Below, one piece after another: positions 1 through 10,984 of a stretch of DNA of 64,000 nucleotides. Under the pieces are notes generated by a model that saw only the letters and a list, made by a program, of their open reading frames with translations, was not told the origin of the DNA and searched no databases. The position numbers and the translations under genes were made by a program. Origin of the DNA: Dirofilaria immitis. Lineage: Eukaryota > Nematoda > Chromadorea > Rhabditida > Onchocercidae. Within the stretch, counting starts at the first letter, position 1; each line of letters opens with the position of its first letter. The stretch is taken from positions 868,001 through 932,000 of the forward strand of contig JAKNDB010000103.1 in the NCBI GenBank assembly GCA_024305405.1, in the 5' to 3' direction.

Positions 1-2742
1 AAAAAACTTTCCCGTATCAAATAATTTTCAGTTTCGTGACAAAAAATTTTATAATTCAAAATGCGGAACAAAATTTTTATATCGAATATTAATTTCTTGA
101 AATAACAGTTTCAATTAAATTCTTTAAAATGATAATTTTGAAATAATTTTTTAGTCTTGTTGATGCTTGATTGATATTTCCATTTCTGCATTTTTTCTCC
201 TTCCACACAGCATTCAATAAATCAGGACTTGATCAATATCAAGAAAAGGCAAAACTTTCTTCTTCTTTGATGTGAGAGAGCGAATTGACGTTTCTCAAGA
301 CAATATTTTGAAAGGTTTATTGGGTCGGAAGTTAATAATATTGACAAGAGAAAAAATTTTTCATCAATTGGGGATAGATTGTAAAGGTTTTTCGAGTCTC
401 TTCTTCGGGGAGGAGGGAAAACTTCGTCTCTGCTGGCAATGAGAGCTCGATTGTAGACCGACCGCTTACCACAGAACCCTAATGAACAATGCTCCAAAAA
501 CTTTTTGATCAATAACACACTATTATATGCCATTTTTGGGGGCAGGATATAGGCAAAAAATAATCATCTGAGATATGTGAGATAAAGAAATAAGCTATTT
601 GGACATACATGGGATAAATCAATATTATATCATGCCATGTAGAAATGTTCAAAACTGATGGGAACATAAGTCCATTTTTCTTGAATTTAGCTGCATTTGT
701 TGATATAAGAGGAAGCAAACACCATATAATGACAGTAAAAAGTGTTTGTGAGCGATGACAATCGATATATTCTGACAAGAATTATATTTAATATCAACCA
801 AAGACTATGAAAAACAACTTTTTAAACCTGAGTGTCAATTATGGATCACAATTTCTTCGTGTTTCCCGACAATTAAAGGTTTATTAAACAATGATTAAAT
901 TAAAAATAAATGGATCTTTGGACTATAATAAAGAATCATAATCTTTATTCCTTCTGAACTGATTCATCATCTATGATTTAATCATCTTTGATAACAAATG
1001 TACGTTGCTCAGTCACTTCAGTTCTCCGCTTCCCCAATATATAAACTCAAAATGTTTTAACTATTTTACTACTATATCATTTCCATTTTCATTAAGGACA
1101 CAAACGATACCGCTGTACAAAATATATGTCTAAAACTTCACAAGCTACGTGACAAGAAGTAAGCGTTAATTAATATTTAATTTGAATTAGTTAAAGAAAA
1201 GTTTGACACCACTTTGAGAGTCATTACTTTGAGCTTTGAGGGTCGTTAAATATTTAAATTTTCACAAATATATAACTTTTATGTATGTAATAATGCAATT
1301 AAATAATGTTTGCTTATTTCAATCAATATTTTTTTAAATAATATCGGAAGAGTTTTGGTAGAGGAAATTTAGTAAAATTCAATTATATTGTGTACGAATA
1401 AAACTTACCAAATTTCATTTTATGTATGGATTCAATGCGAATTAAATAATCCACAAATTTTATTCTTAATTATTTATAAAAGTTAAATGAATGATTAAGT
1501 AATGATGTAAATAACCACTAAAACTAACCATCTAGTGTGATACTCAATAAATAATCAGGTAAGCAGATAATGCAATTGTACGAAAATGTTGAGAAGAGAA
1601 GAAAAAGAATTTTTGATAGCATACCTCTGATAAATGTTAATCCAGAAAACACACTTATAAGATTGAGAGTGATACGTTTTAATATATTGAAGTGCAATGA
1701 TTGAAACGTTCAAAAAAATAATTAATCACGAGATCACCAGGGAGTGATAAAATACTCGAAGGAATACACCGCAATGTTGGCTGTTAAAATTACAGAATCC
1801 TATAGCCTAAAAGAAAATAAAACAAAAACAGAAGAGTCGTACTTGGCCGGACAGAAGCACTTAGCCATCAGGCTGGTAGCTATTTTGCAATTGCAATGCA
1901 TAACCTTTTTTGGGAGTGCAAGTCTTACCTAACTTGGAAGTTATCCTCTGCGTCTTCGCTTACTTTATGTTACTCCTCATCTTCGCCTTCCTCTCATTCG
2001 CCTTATATTTTCGTTTTTTTTCTTTCATTTTATGCTAATAATTCTATAAATCCTTGTATTTTTCTTACTATATCTTACTTGCACTGTTTAAATATTATAA
2101 TGCTCTTTTTTTTTCCTCTTTTCTTTAACATCATTTGCATATGAAAAATCATAAATTTAAATTGCGAATTGATATTGGTATTTCTTGTGAATTCGTAAAA
2201 TTTTTCAGCAGATGGAAAAAGTTTTTCCTATAGGTTAATTTGAAAAGTATTATTATTATTATAAAAAGCTGAACAATTTTCGATAGAAATTATGAAATTA
2301 AAGAAATTAAAATTTTTAGAGGTTATTGCTGAAGTTGAAAAAAGTTTTTATGGCTTTTCTTGAAAGATAATACCATTATTTAAATGCGAAAGCAGCTGTT
2401 AGTTTGATCTTCATTATGAGAAGAACAGATGGATTTTGATATTTCTCAAAAGGTTTCCAATGTTAGACGAAAACAGTTCTTAGAGATGATTTCTATCAAA
2501 ATTCTTTTTCTCTTTTTTAGGATAGAGGAAAAAAGATTAGAGTATATTTAATCGTTTGACATACTGATTTTAACTAAGTAACTATGTGAATGAAAATCTG
2601 TAAATATAGATAAGGAATTTTTAGAAATAAATTGCAAAAGAATAATTAGAAAGATTTAAATTATCCACGTTTCGTTATGTCTTATTGGCATTTTTGATAT
2701 TGCTAAAATTTAAACTGACTTTTTTCTAATCGATTTTATTTC
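1..2742. other. No supported gene (left edge)
   Basis: This AT-rich stretch holds no gene I can support. A minus-strand open frame at 509-778 has a hydrophobic N-terminal third (around TLFTVIIWCLLPLIS) and could be an exon of something entering from the left edge, but I recognise no family and see no matching splice partners. A second minus-strand frame at 222-533 is more GC-rich and contains a good donor-like GTG|GTAAGC near 470, also without a recognisable product. The plus-strand frames around 1744-2144 look like chance. The stretch ends at the acceptor-like AG that precedes the TLC-domain gene. Confidence 0.5.
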
Positions 2743-2744
2743 AG
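2741..2744 (+). promoter_or_regulatory. Candidate spliced-leader (or 5'UTR) acceptor
   Basis: A pyrimidine-rich run ending TTTATTTCAG with the AG at 2743-2744 lies 71 bases before the ATG at 2816. Nematode genes are often trans-spliced at such sites. It could equally be the acceptor of a 5'UTR intron. No donor was searched for further upstream. Confidence 0.4.
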
Positions 2745-2815
2745 TTTGGCTAGGGGAGTGAGTCGACTACAATATTCACGGTAGAGTTTGCTTGGCTACT
2801 GGGTAATTCTTGGGT

Positions 2816-5328
2816 ATGACAAGTGAATTTGTGAACTGGGATTGGAAAAAATTCGGTATCAGCTGTTCACAGGTAAATAATCTTCCAAAATTAACAGTTT
2901 AATTTTGCAGAAGATTTGGCTTTCTAAATAAAGTATAAATCTTTAATTTATTAAAGAAGGATTTTAAAAATATAAGATTGCATCATATTTGGCATTGATT
3001 GTCTACATATTACTATGTGGATACAAGATTAATAGTAATATGTGGATACAACACATTGAAATATATCATTGGACATAGAATAATAATTCAGTAATTTAAC
3101 TTATATATTGTGATTTAGGTGTTGTTATCATTTCTTTGCTTTCGTTTCTCACAATTTATTGTTCGGTGGTATTTATTTGGAACATGTACTTTCAAAACAT
3201 TTTCATACTTTGGATGGGGTAAAAATGACGATCACTCAAATGCTTTTGCAAATATCAATAATAGTCAACCATTATTGGTATGTTTAAGAATTTTTATCAT
3301 TTTCACCGTTTCCAAACATTTTTAGTTATTTTTATTTTCTCGTGAAACATTACATAAACCAAGAAGTTATTATGAAGTAGCTTGTTGAATTCATATCAAT
3401 AGCATGAAATTTGACAATGTAAGATAAGTGAGGATTTTGCATTTTAATAATCTTAATTGAATTTGATTTGTAATTGCAGATCACACCTCCAAGTAGACGC
3501 TGGAGAATTAGCAATGAAGCTGTTTCATTAGGGCATTCAGTAATATCCGGATTCTGGGCACTTTATGCAATTATTGTTTATCCAAAGTTAATAGAAGATA
3601 TGGTAAATTATGCAAATACTATGGCTCATTATCTGGTGAGTTTTCTTCATCTATTTGCCTAAAATTAATTACGGGAATATGTCTGGATTCCTGGCTATTT
3701 TTTGATTCCAGTACTTTCATTATGTCACGATTGTAATATTAACTGAGAATAATAAAAGATAAGTGAATCAAGAATTTATGACAGGTAAAAAGGTCGAAGT
3801 AGTAAGCCATCAGTTAAGGAATTCATACTGAATTTAATACTTTCTTTCACCCGAAAGTAAGTTTTCAGTCATATTTGTTTTATGCATTGCGAACTAGTAA
3901 ATATCCGGGCTATATTAGTAGGTAACAAATAATTAAAAATATAAACAAAAACAAGATATAGAAAGAATATTGCGCTATATTTCTTTATTCCTTGATATAA
4001 ATAAAGCCTGTTGCTTCATCATAAGTGTATTTGCAACAAAACAAAATTACCGATTCAGAGAAAATTACCATAGAAATAATTTTCGCTATTTTGAAAGCAG
4101 AATTGCAGTTAATGAAGTGATATTTTTCATACTACATTTGTTATAGTTGATAGTTTCAACGGGTTATATGATACATGACGTTATCGATTTGCTCATGAAC
4201 GAACAATCATCAAGAATCGTTGAATTACTCTTCCATCATAGTGTTGTCTTGATAGCGTTTGGTACTAACTATTCGACGAATAAGTTTTTAGGTTTTTTCA
4301 ACTTTATTAAAAAATTTTCCATTATGAGAATATTGTTCTTTTAATCCGATGATCTGTTTTTCGGATGGCACAATAAAAACAATATATGCACCACCATGAG
4401 AATAATTTTTTCCTTTCAAGTAGAAAACAACAAAAAATCGAGAAACATTATTTCATTATATATGTTACATTAATGAAATAATATATCTTCTGATCTCTTT
4501 TTTAATTTCATTTTTTTCTTTGAAGAAAGAAATATTGGATAGTTTTATGGATGATTCTATCTGCACTATTATATTTACTTATCAAATTTCAGGAATAGTT
4601 GTCTGTGGGCTTCTGATGGAACTTAATAGCATTTTTCTGCATTCACGTTCTATGTTGAATCTCTATCGAGTTAACAAATCCTCGACACCATTTCGTATCA
4701 TCGCACTGTTGAATATTGTTACGTTTATTATATTTCGCATGGTTGTTAGCACATATTTGTTGTACTGGCAAATTACGACAGCCTGGAAAATGATATGGTA
4801 TCTCATACTGATCACATTTCTCGTTGTTGTTTCACTCGCTGTGAATAACATCGTCCTTCTCTATAGGTAATTTTTAAGTAAATAAATTTTAAATATTGAA
4901 GTGGCTAAGTATGAAAATTGTATATTGTTGAATGGCATTAAAATGGAGATCATTATAGTTTGAAGTGTATTGACTTTAAATTGTTTCAATATAAGGTTCT
5001 TTTTCTGCTACACTTTCTTCATTTTTCATCAGAACTTTTATCATATGACGTTCCATCGTTCCTGAAAAGTATGCTTTGCATTCTTCTGAATATTGCGGAA
5101 ATATCATGCTATATGAAAGACAATATTCAAGAAATTTTTATTTCTCCAATTTTTTAAGGCGGATTTTAAAAAATAGTGAAAGTTTTCAGGATTCTAGCTG
5201 CTGATGGATTATTAGGTAAGAAACAACAGCGCAGTGTATCAACAAATCCTGCTCAAGTTATAACACAAACAGCAGGAGTAAATGATGATCAGCTTCATGA
5301 TGACGATGAGATAGAAGTTATTGCTTAA
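2816..5328 (+). CDS. fld-1: TLC-domain membrane protein, TLCD1/TLCD2 (FLD-1) family
   Basis: Six exons by splice signal and phase: 2816-2872, 3119-3277, 3480-3635, 4147-4291, 4593-4866 and 5190-5328, giving about 309 residues and ending TAA. The core matches the TLCD1/2 form of the TRAM-LAG1-CLN8 domain: RRWRISNEAVSLGHSVISG, then GYMIHDVIDLL, the histidine pair in LFHHSVV, and GLLMELNSIFLHSR. Several hydrophobic segments fit a multi-pass membrane protein. The C-terminal tail is acidic (DDDEIEVIA) and longer than in human TLCD1 as I recall it. In C. elegans and human cells this family limits membrane fluidity by affecting polyunsaturated phospholipid content; that role is carried over by homology. 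Exon 4 ends one base into a Gly codon and exon 5 completes it, so the frame runs straight through. The start is the first ATG after the acceptor at 2744. The family call is firm; the exact ortholog is less so. Confidence 0.85.
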
Positions 5329-7829
5329 GAAAAAATTTTTGTAGTTACTTGATTCTTTCTATATGAATTATATTGAGTATCGCTTCACTTTTGTTTATGA
5401 ATTATTTTATCCATTTTTGGACAATGCCTTATTTTGCCAGAGTTTAATTTTGACAAAGATTTCTAAGTGCAAAAGCTTTCATTGAAATAGTGCAGTTTTC
5501 ATATCATTCACTCTGGTATATCAGCACTTTTAAACTTATGTAACTTAACAATATATGGGATCTTTAAGGTATAGTTATAGCAAAAGTTATGCGAGTCAAA
5601 CAAAACATTAGTCTTCCAAAAGCTATTAGATAGCTTATATTCTTGATTTCTCATGAATTTATGATTTGTTGGGGATGTAAAATTCAAAAACTAAGACCGT
5701 CTTTAAAATAATCAAGAACTCGAAATCCCATACATGTTTGAATATTTTAGTAAATTTATCTTTTCAATCGTTTCTGTTATTCTCTTCTTAGTTATGAATG
5801 ATTTAATAAGAATGAAGTGCTGAAGAAAAATATAAAAGAAGCGAAAAGGAAAAAACATTTATCAATAGGAAGAACTTAGTAGGAAAAGGAGGAAGAGTTT
5901 TGTCTCATTAAGTTCCATTTCCATCACTTACAGCTTTATTCTGAGAAATGAAGCTATAAGTCACAACCTGTGAAGAAGCTAAATACTGCTCAATCCGTAG
6001 CTAATTTTATTACCGCTCAATAATATAAGAAGAGAAAAAAGAATAACATGTTTTTTCGACATTTAGTTTTAATTGTTATTAGCATTTGTCTTTTAAACTG
6101 ATATTACTTGCTGGATTTAAAATATTGAAGTGGGCAAATAGGTATCTATACAGACTTTTATTCCTTTATATATTCGTATTTATTTCTCCAAGGTAATTAA
6201 ATAGTATTGTGGTTGTTACTTGTTTGTAAAATTGCACACTTAATTTCATTGCTTTCTCTTCCTGTATTTCCATGCATTTCTCTCTTATACTGCATCTTTG
6301 TCTTGTTCCTGTTCTCATTACTGGCTTTTGCTGAAGCTACTTGGTAAATCGCTTAATAATTCTGTGGATTTCAGAGCTTTTCTTTTTCGATATTAGATTA
6401 TGCTTTCTTTTCTGATGATGGTGCATGATTATCGTAATCGCATTCACTGGTCTTATTTTAACTTGCAAGTCTCTTTCATTTTTTTTGTTTTATAACTAGG
6501 TCTGTCCGTGAATTGGCTTTGCTGTTTTCATCTTTGATTATTTCAAATCTTGATACAGTTTGGACCACTTTCTTCAATCATTCTTTCATGAACTGCAGTA
6601 TCCTAAAAACAGCGTAAGAAATGATTCGGATATACTTTCGTTTAGATTTTAGTAAGAATGTTAGTTGGGTAAATATCTGAACAGTTTTTTTGAAGTCCTT
6701 CATTACTTTTGAAATACGCATAAAGTTGAAGATAACTGCTAAAAATTTGAAATTTTGATTAACTCTTCTTTTCTAAGCTGTTGTATCTCCATCCTATCTA
6801 CTCTATTAGACAATTCTACTATCGCATATAGCATGAAATATTAATAATAATTGTGATAGAACATATAATAAAAAAAAATAGCTTACTTTGGTAAACTTTG
6901 GATAGTAGAATTGTCTGACATTACTCATTTTGCCAAACTTAATCTTCCAATAATGTTTTTTTAATGCACTCTTTCAATCATTTTTAACAATATTTTGATC
7001 CTTGAAAAGAATACTATCGGTTCTTGCTTTAAAAGCCATCTGAAGCAATACTTAGTTTAAACAGTTGTTTATTTTTGTCATAATCATGTATTTATTGCAA
7101 ATGTAATGCTTTTCGCTTTCGGTGAAAACAATCTGAAAAAACTTGGAACCTATTACGCGCAAAAATCCATCGTAATTCTAATTATTTCGAAATTCTATAT
7201 ATTGAAGATATTACGATAGTTACGTTATCTTGCCATCACTGTCTTTCTTCCAGAGCGCTATGTTAAGCTTTCTTTTTGTTTGGATCTCGTTTTCTTTTCT
7301 TGGAAGAATAAACCAAATATGTCTGCACTTTATTCTTTTAAGCATTGTTCATTGCAATTATCGATCATTTAATAAGTTTTTTTGCAGTTTTTAAAAAGAA
7401 TCTACCATACAATTAAACAACTCATACAATCATGTTTACTGAAATTATCCATTGTTATTTGGATCATTTGCAATTAGAAATTTTATGAAATAAACGGATA
7501 GCACATCTAACATTTAAAAAAATGAGGCAAAACCTACAACTGAATTAAATTCAAATTAAATTTGGAACCGATTAAAAATGTTCGAGATAGATTTCCATAT
7601 TCTAAAATATCATAGCGGAATTTTAAAAACCTGAATCAAAGAATACTACCGCTAGATTTTTTGAGAAGTTTATAAATCAATATACCTGACTTTTATATAC
7701 AAAAGAAAAAATACGACAAAAAACAATTACATTTAATATTGAAAGAACAAAGTTACCTAAATCTACTGTTGAGGCAAACAATACTGTAATTTTTGCAGAA
7801 ACAAAATTTAAGAAACAAAAATGATGATT
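5329..7829. other. Intergenic, no gene seen
   Basis: This lies between the 3' end of the TLC-domain gene and the 3' end of the convergently oriented cox-5B gene. I see no coding exon in it. The main structure is a 16-bp perfect inverted repeat (arms 6808-6823 and 6901-6916), listed separately. The stretch from about 6180 to 6600 is richer in C and T than its surroundings but has stops in all frames. Confidence 0.55.
6808..6916. repeat. Inverted repeat, 16-bp arms
   Basis: AGACAATTCTACTATC at 6808-6823 is matched exactly in reverse complement by GATAGTAGAATTGTCT at 6901-6916, with a 77-base AT-rich spacer. The arms are too far apart for a typical microRNA precursor. They could be the ends of a small non-autonomous DNA element or a chance palindrome. 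No target-site duplication is obvious. Confidence 0.6.
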
Positions 7830-9619
7830 TCAGACATGATCCGCACCTTCTTGATCAATGAGCTTAAACCAATGGCCACAACGGCAACGTTGCGGTTCAC
7901 CTTCATGTACAACAAAGAGCACTGGGAAAGTTGTGTCTGGCTCACCTGCAACAAAATGCCGATTTACCAGAACACTCTTAAGGTGTAGCAGCTTTTTCAC
8001 TAATGAAAAACATAACAAAACTACAGGAGCTTGATATCAGCTATAATAGAAATATTGATGATATGGCGATATTATCAATCCGCAATGGACTTAAATTGAA
8101 AAAGAGAGAAAGTGATAAGAACTGAAAACGGGGATAAGAAAAACGAAATGCAGTGTCAAACTTCTAATGATCTGCTAACAATTTATATATTCAAAACAAG
8201 TGTCTCGTTCCGGATTGAATCTAATGTGAGCGATCTAATCAATTTATCAAACTTTTAAATACTACTCTGTTATGTACACTAAAATATAAAAATTCCTGGA
8301 TAATTGAAATAATTTAACTGAAATTCCTTGTGTATACCGGAATTTTAATTATAAGCTAGCCTAAGGTGTTTTTTTCGAATTCTTTTCTTCAAAATATTTG
8401 AAATAAGTGGAATTCCAAAAAATGATTAGATAATGGTTTCTCTTTGTCAATTAATATTGGAGTCTCTCAGCATAAGAAGTTTATTCTAAATATACCATTT
8501 TTAAATACACTATTGAAAAAAGATTTAGATAAACTATCCTCAATTCTAAAATTTGCTTTCAAAATAAAAGTTATGCTTTCATGTGTAAAACGCTGGTTAC
8601 AATGAACTTACACAACAAACTACGCTTAAATAATACCAGAGCATCAAATCGATTTAAAATTTGAAATTGAAATATAAACCAACAGAAGCAAGCTAGAAGA
8701 CGATAATCAAAATCCGAAGGGACCAGATTCGGATTTTCCGGTGTTGAATTTTCCAGTTTATAGTAAACTTTTGTCTCATAACGCTAAAAACAGTAGTTCA
8801 TTTGAATGAGAAGTAAATCATCGAAATCTCAAGCGAAACGATATGGCCTAAAGCAAAAATTAAAACTTAAGATCAATGCAGCAATCTTTAAACTCTGTAC
8901 ATAATCTCTAATCTTACAGCGTTTTCTAAAGAACTGAAATTTGGATTATCCGACAGCATCTTCATCTTAACCTGAAATTTTCGACTGAACTAAGCAACTT
9001 ACATCATCACCGGCAAGTGTAGCGACAAGATGTCTTCTTGTCATTGATTCCTCATGTCCTTCCAAAGGATCGGTATCTAAATAATTTGAATTACACCAAG
9101 CCTCAGAAATTCATACAATTTAGATAAAAAACTATGGAACACATTAATGATAAATTAAGAGTTGTAAAATAAAATCCTATTAATATATCATTATTACGTG
9201 ATTAATTCTCAAATTTAATAAATGAAGTAAAGAAGTTCATTATCATGTAGTATTATTTCATATTAAATTTCAATTAAAAACTTCAATAATTGAAGCACAT
9301 GTAATCATAGATATATTAGGAAATAAAATTACGCAATTCTGATTACAACCCTCCTGGAATATTTTTCTAAGCAAATAAAGCACGAATTTTTTTGCAGTTT
9401 TTTTCGAAGAATTCAAATGATTGAAAAAAAGATTTAATTAAATAAATTATCAATTTACTGTGAACAACGTGATTAATAAAATTTTCTCTTACAGTGTCCA
9501 TAATCTTCAGGTGAAGCAACTTTTGCATAGGGACGTTTCATGTATATAGTTACCGTACGTAATGCTGTCGTATTACGAGTCAAACCGATGAACAGTTTGC
9601 GTGCACATAACTGAGCCAT
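7830..9619 (-). CDS. cox-5B: Cytochrome c oxidase subunit Vb (COX5B/COX4 fold), nuclear-encoded
   Basis: Four exons on the minus strand: 9619-9493, 9076-9003, 8783-8684 and 7945-7830, coding 138 residues with consistent phases. The N-terminus (MAQLCARKLFIGLTRNTTAL) is basic and hydroxylated, as expected of a mitochondrial presequence. The mature part runs through TDPLEGHEESMTRRHL and PENPNLVPSDFDYRLLACFC to VVHEGEPQRCRCGHWFKLI, the subunit Vb signature. The zinc ligands appear as C-x-C (LLACFC, the second Cys split across the last intron) and C-x-C (RCRCGHW); mammals have CxxC in the second pair, while CxC is what I recall for invertebrates. The product belongs to respiratory complex IV in the inner mitochondrial membrane. 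The last donor reads T|GTTGGT, weak but required by phase. An acceptor-like TTTCAAG sits two bases before the ATG, supporting this start. Confidence 0.93.
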
Positions 9620-9625
9620 TTCTTG
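9620..9625 (-). promoter_or_regulatory. Candidate spliced-leader acceptor of cox-5B
   Basis: On the minus strand ACTTTCAAG ends two bases before the ATG (AG at 9623-9622). That very short leader and pyrimidine-AG pattern fits nematode trans-splicing and supports the chosen start. There is no transcript evidence in the sequence itself. Confidence 0.45.
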
Positions 9626-10977
9626 AAAGTTGTAAGATTAGCGATAGCTATGAAACGAGACAGCGAAGAGCTATTGTAATGTTATAATGAACTATTAATA
9701 AAGCCAAAGCTAAGTTTTACGGAAAAATTGTTTAAAAATATTTGCAGATGTGTTAATTGCTGTTATTGTCACGTGTAAATAATAATTTGGTAAAAGCAGA
9801 TACAGTTATTTTGAAATACAATGGTTTAAATACGGTAAAAACTTGCTCGGATAACATAATTAATTAACAAATAGGAAGACAAATGACATATTTTTGATAT
9901 ATAATATCTAAAATACCGTGGCTTACCTGCAAAATATAACAAGCCGCAAGTTTGTTGCGGACAACTAATTCAGGCAAGAATAACAATTAAACCTACGACG
10001 AAACTTCACCTTGACAAGTTCTGCTTTAAACGATTAATATAGAAATCTTTGAGATTACAATCTGTCTAACAAAGATGTATTTTCCATATTTATTCGTCTA
10101 ATTCTGAAATTTAGCAATGTTTCTTTATGTTTTATTCTCTTCTCTCTTCAATTACACACTATTTAATTTTACGATTAATACTTCGCATTCGCAATGGAGA
10201 CAAAATGCCACCATGTTAGAATTATTATATGTTAGAACATTACTTCTGCTCATTCTCACTTTATTATCTTTATTCTGTTAATGTCAATGCTCTTCGGTTT
10301 ATGTCGGTTAGGCATATGTTACGGTAAGTGCAACTACCTGTGATGGTTATGATACTGATTACGGTATTAAAATGGATACGTACACGGTGTGATAGTTTGC
10401 AGCTATTTGAAGCATGTTGGGTATTATGGTAGATGACAGTTATTTAAATACGGCAGGCGTTATGTTAGGTTTAACTCGGCATTATGGTGAGTAAAAATAA
10501 GCTTTAGTATAAAAATTTACTGAATAAATATATTTGTTTGTGACTTGTATGGATGTCTCAGTAAATTTATAGTAGTATTAGATTACAGTTAGATAATATC
10601 TTTATCATAATATATGTTTCCAGAGATATCCATATCGAAATTTACTGATGTTTAATTAATCATAACATCCACTACTTCGATATATGAAAATATCCATTGC
10701 AATTTGCGCTTCTTCATTCCCTCATTTTTAACTTATCCTTTAATTACTAGAAGTTATCGTAAGATCCATGGAATGATATGCAAAATGTACATTGGCCATA
10801 TATTTTTTCAATACCGGTTTGAAAATATTGTTTCACTTTTGCATTGTTTCGTTTAAGCATTAAATTCTGAGTTAAACGTGACTAATCGATTGATACCTTT
10901 TATGATTGGATTGAGTTATTCGTCGCAACAAGGGAAGTTTGCAACATGATACAAAATAAAGTTTGGTGGATTTTTAT
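9626..10977. other. Divergent intergenic region between cox-5B and nra-2
   Basis: About 1.3 kb separates two divergently transcribed genes, so both promoters presumably lie here. I see no coding exon and no clear TATA box or other element I could name. Parts around 10300-10500 are less AT-rich and contain many TTA/GGT-type words, but stops occur in every frame. Confidence 0.45.
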
Positions 10978-10979
10978 AG
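10970..10979 (+). promoter_or_regulatory. Candidate spliced-leader acceptor of nra-2
   Basis: ATTTTTATAG with the AG at 10978-10979 lies five bases before the ATG at 10985. Splicing here would remove the in-frame upstream ATG at 10946 and make 10985 the start. The family N-terminus also aligns from the second Met, which supports this reading. Confidence 0.45.
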
Positions 10980-10984
10980 AGAAA

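Noticed and set aside
1744..2144. Two overlapping plus-strand ORFs upstream of the TLC gene
   Set aside because: Low-complexity, Ser/Phe-rich second half; no family resemblance. A 5' exon of the TLC gene was considered, but no phase-matched donor was found.
4663..4851. Minus-strand ORF inside the TLC-domain gene
   Set aside because: Antisense shadow of exon 5, whose plus-strand product is conserved.
7946..8018. Extension of the last cox-5B exon upstream (SVLVNRHFVA reading)
   Set aside because: It superficially resembles the family, but exon 8783-8684 supplies the true PNLVPS...LLACFC segment in phase, and the acceptor TGTTGCAG at 7946-7947 fits.
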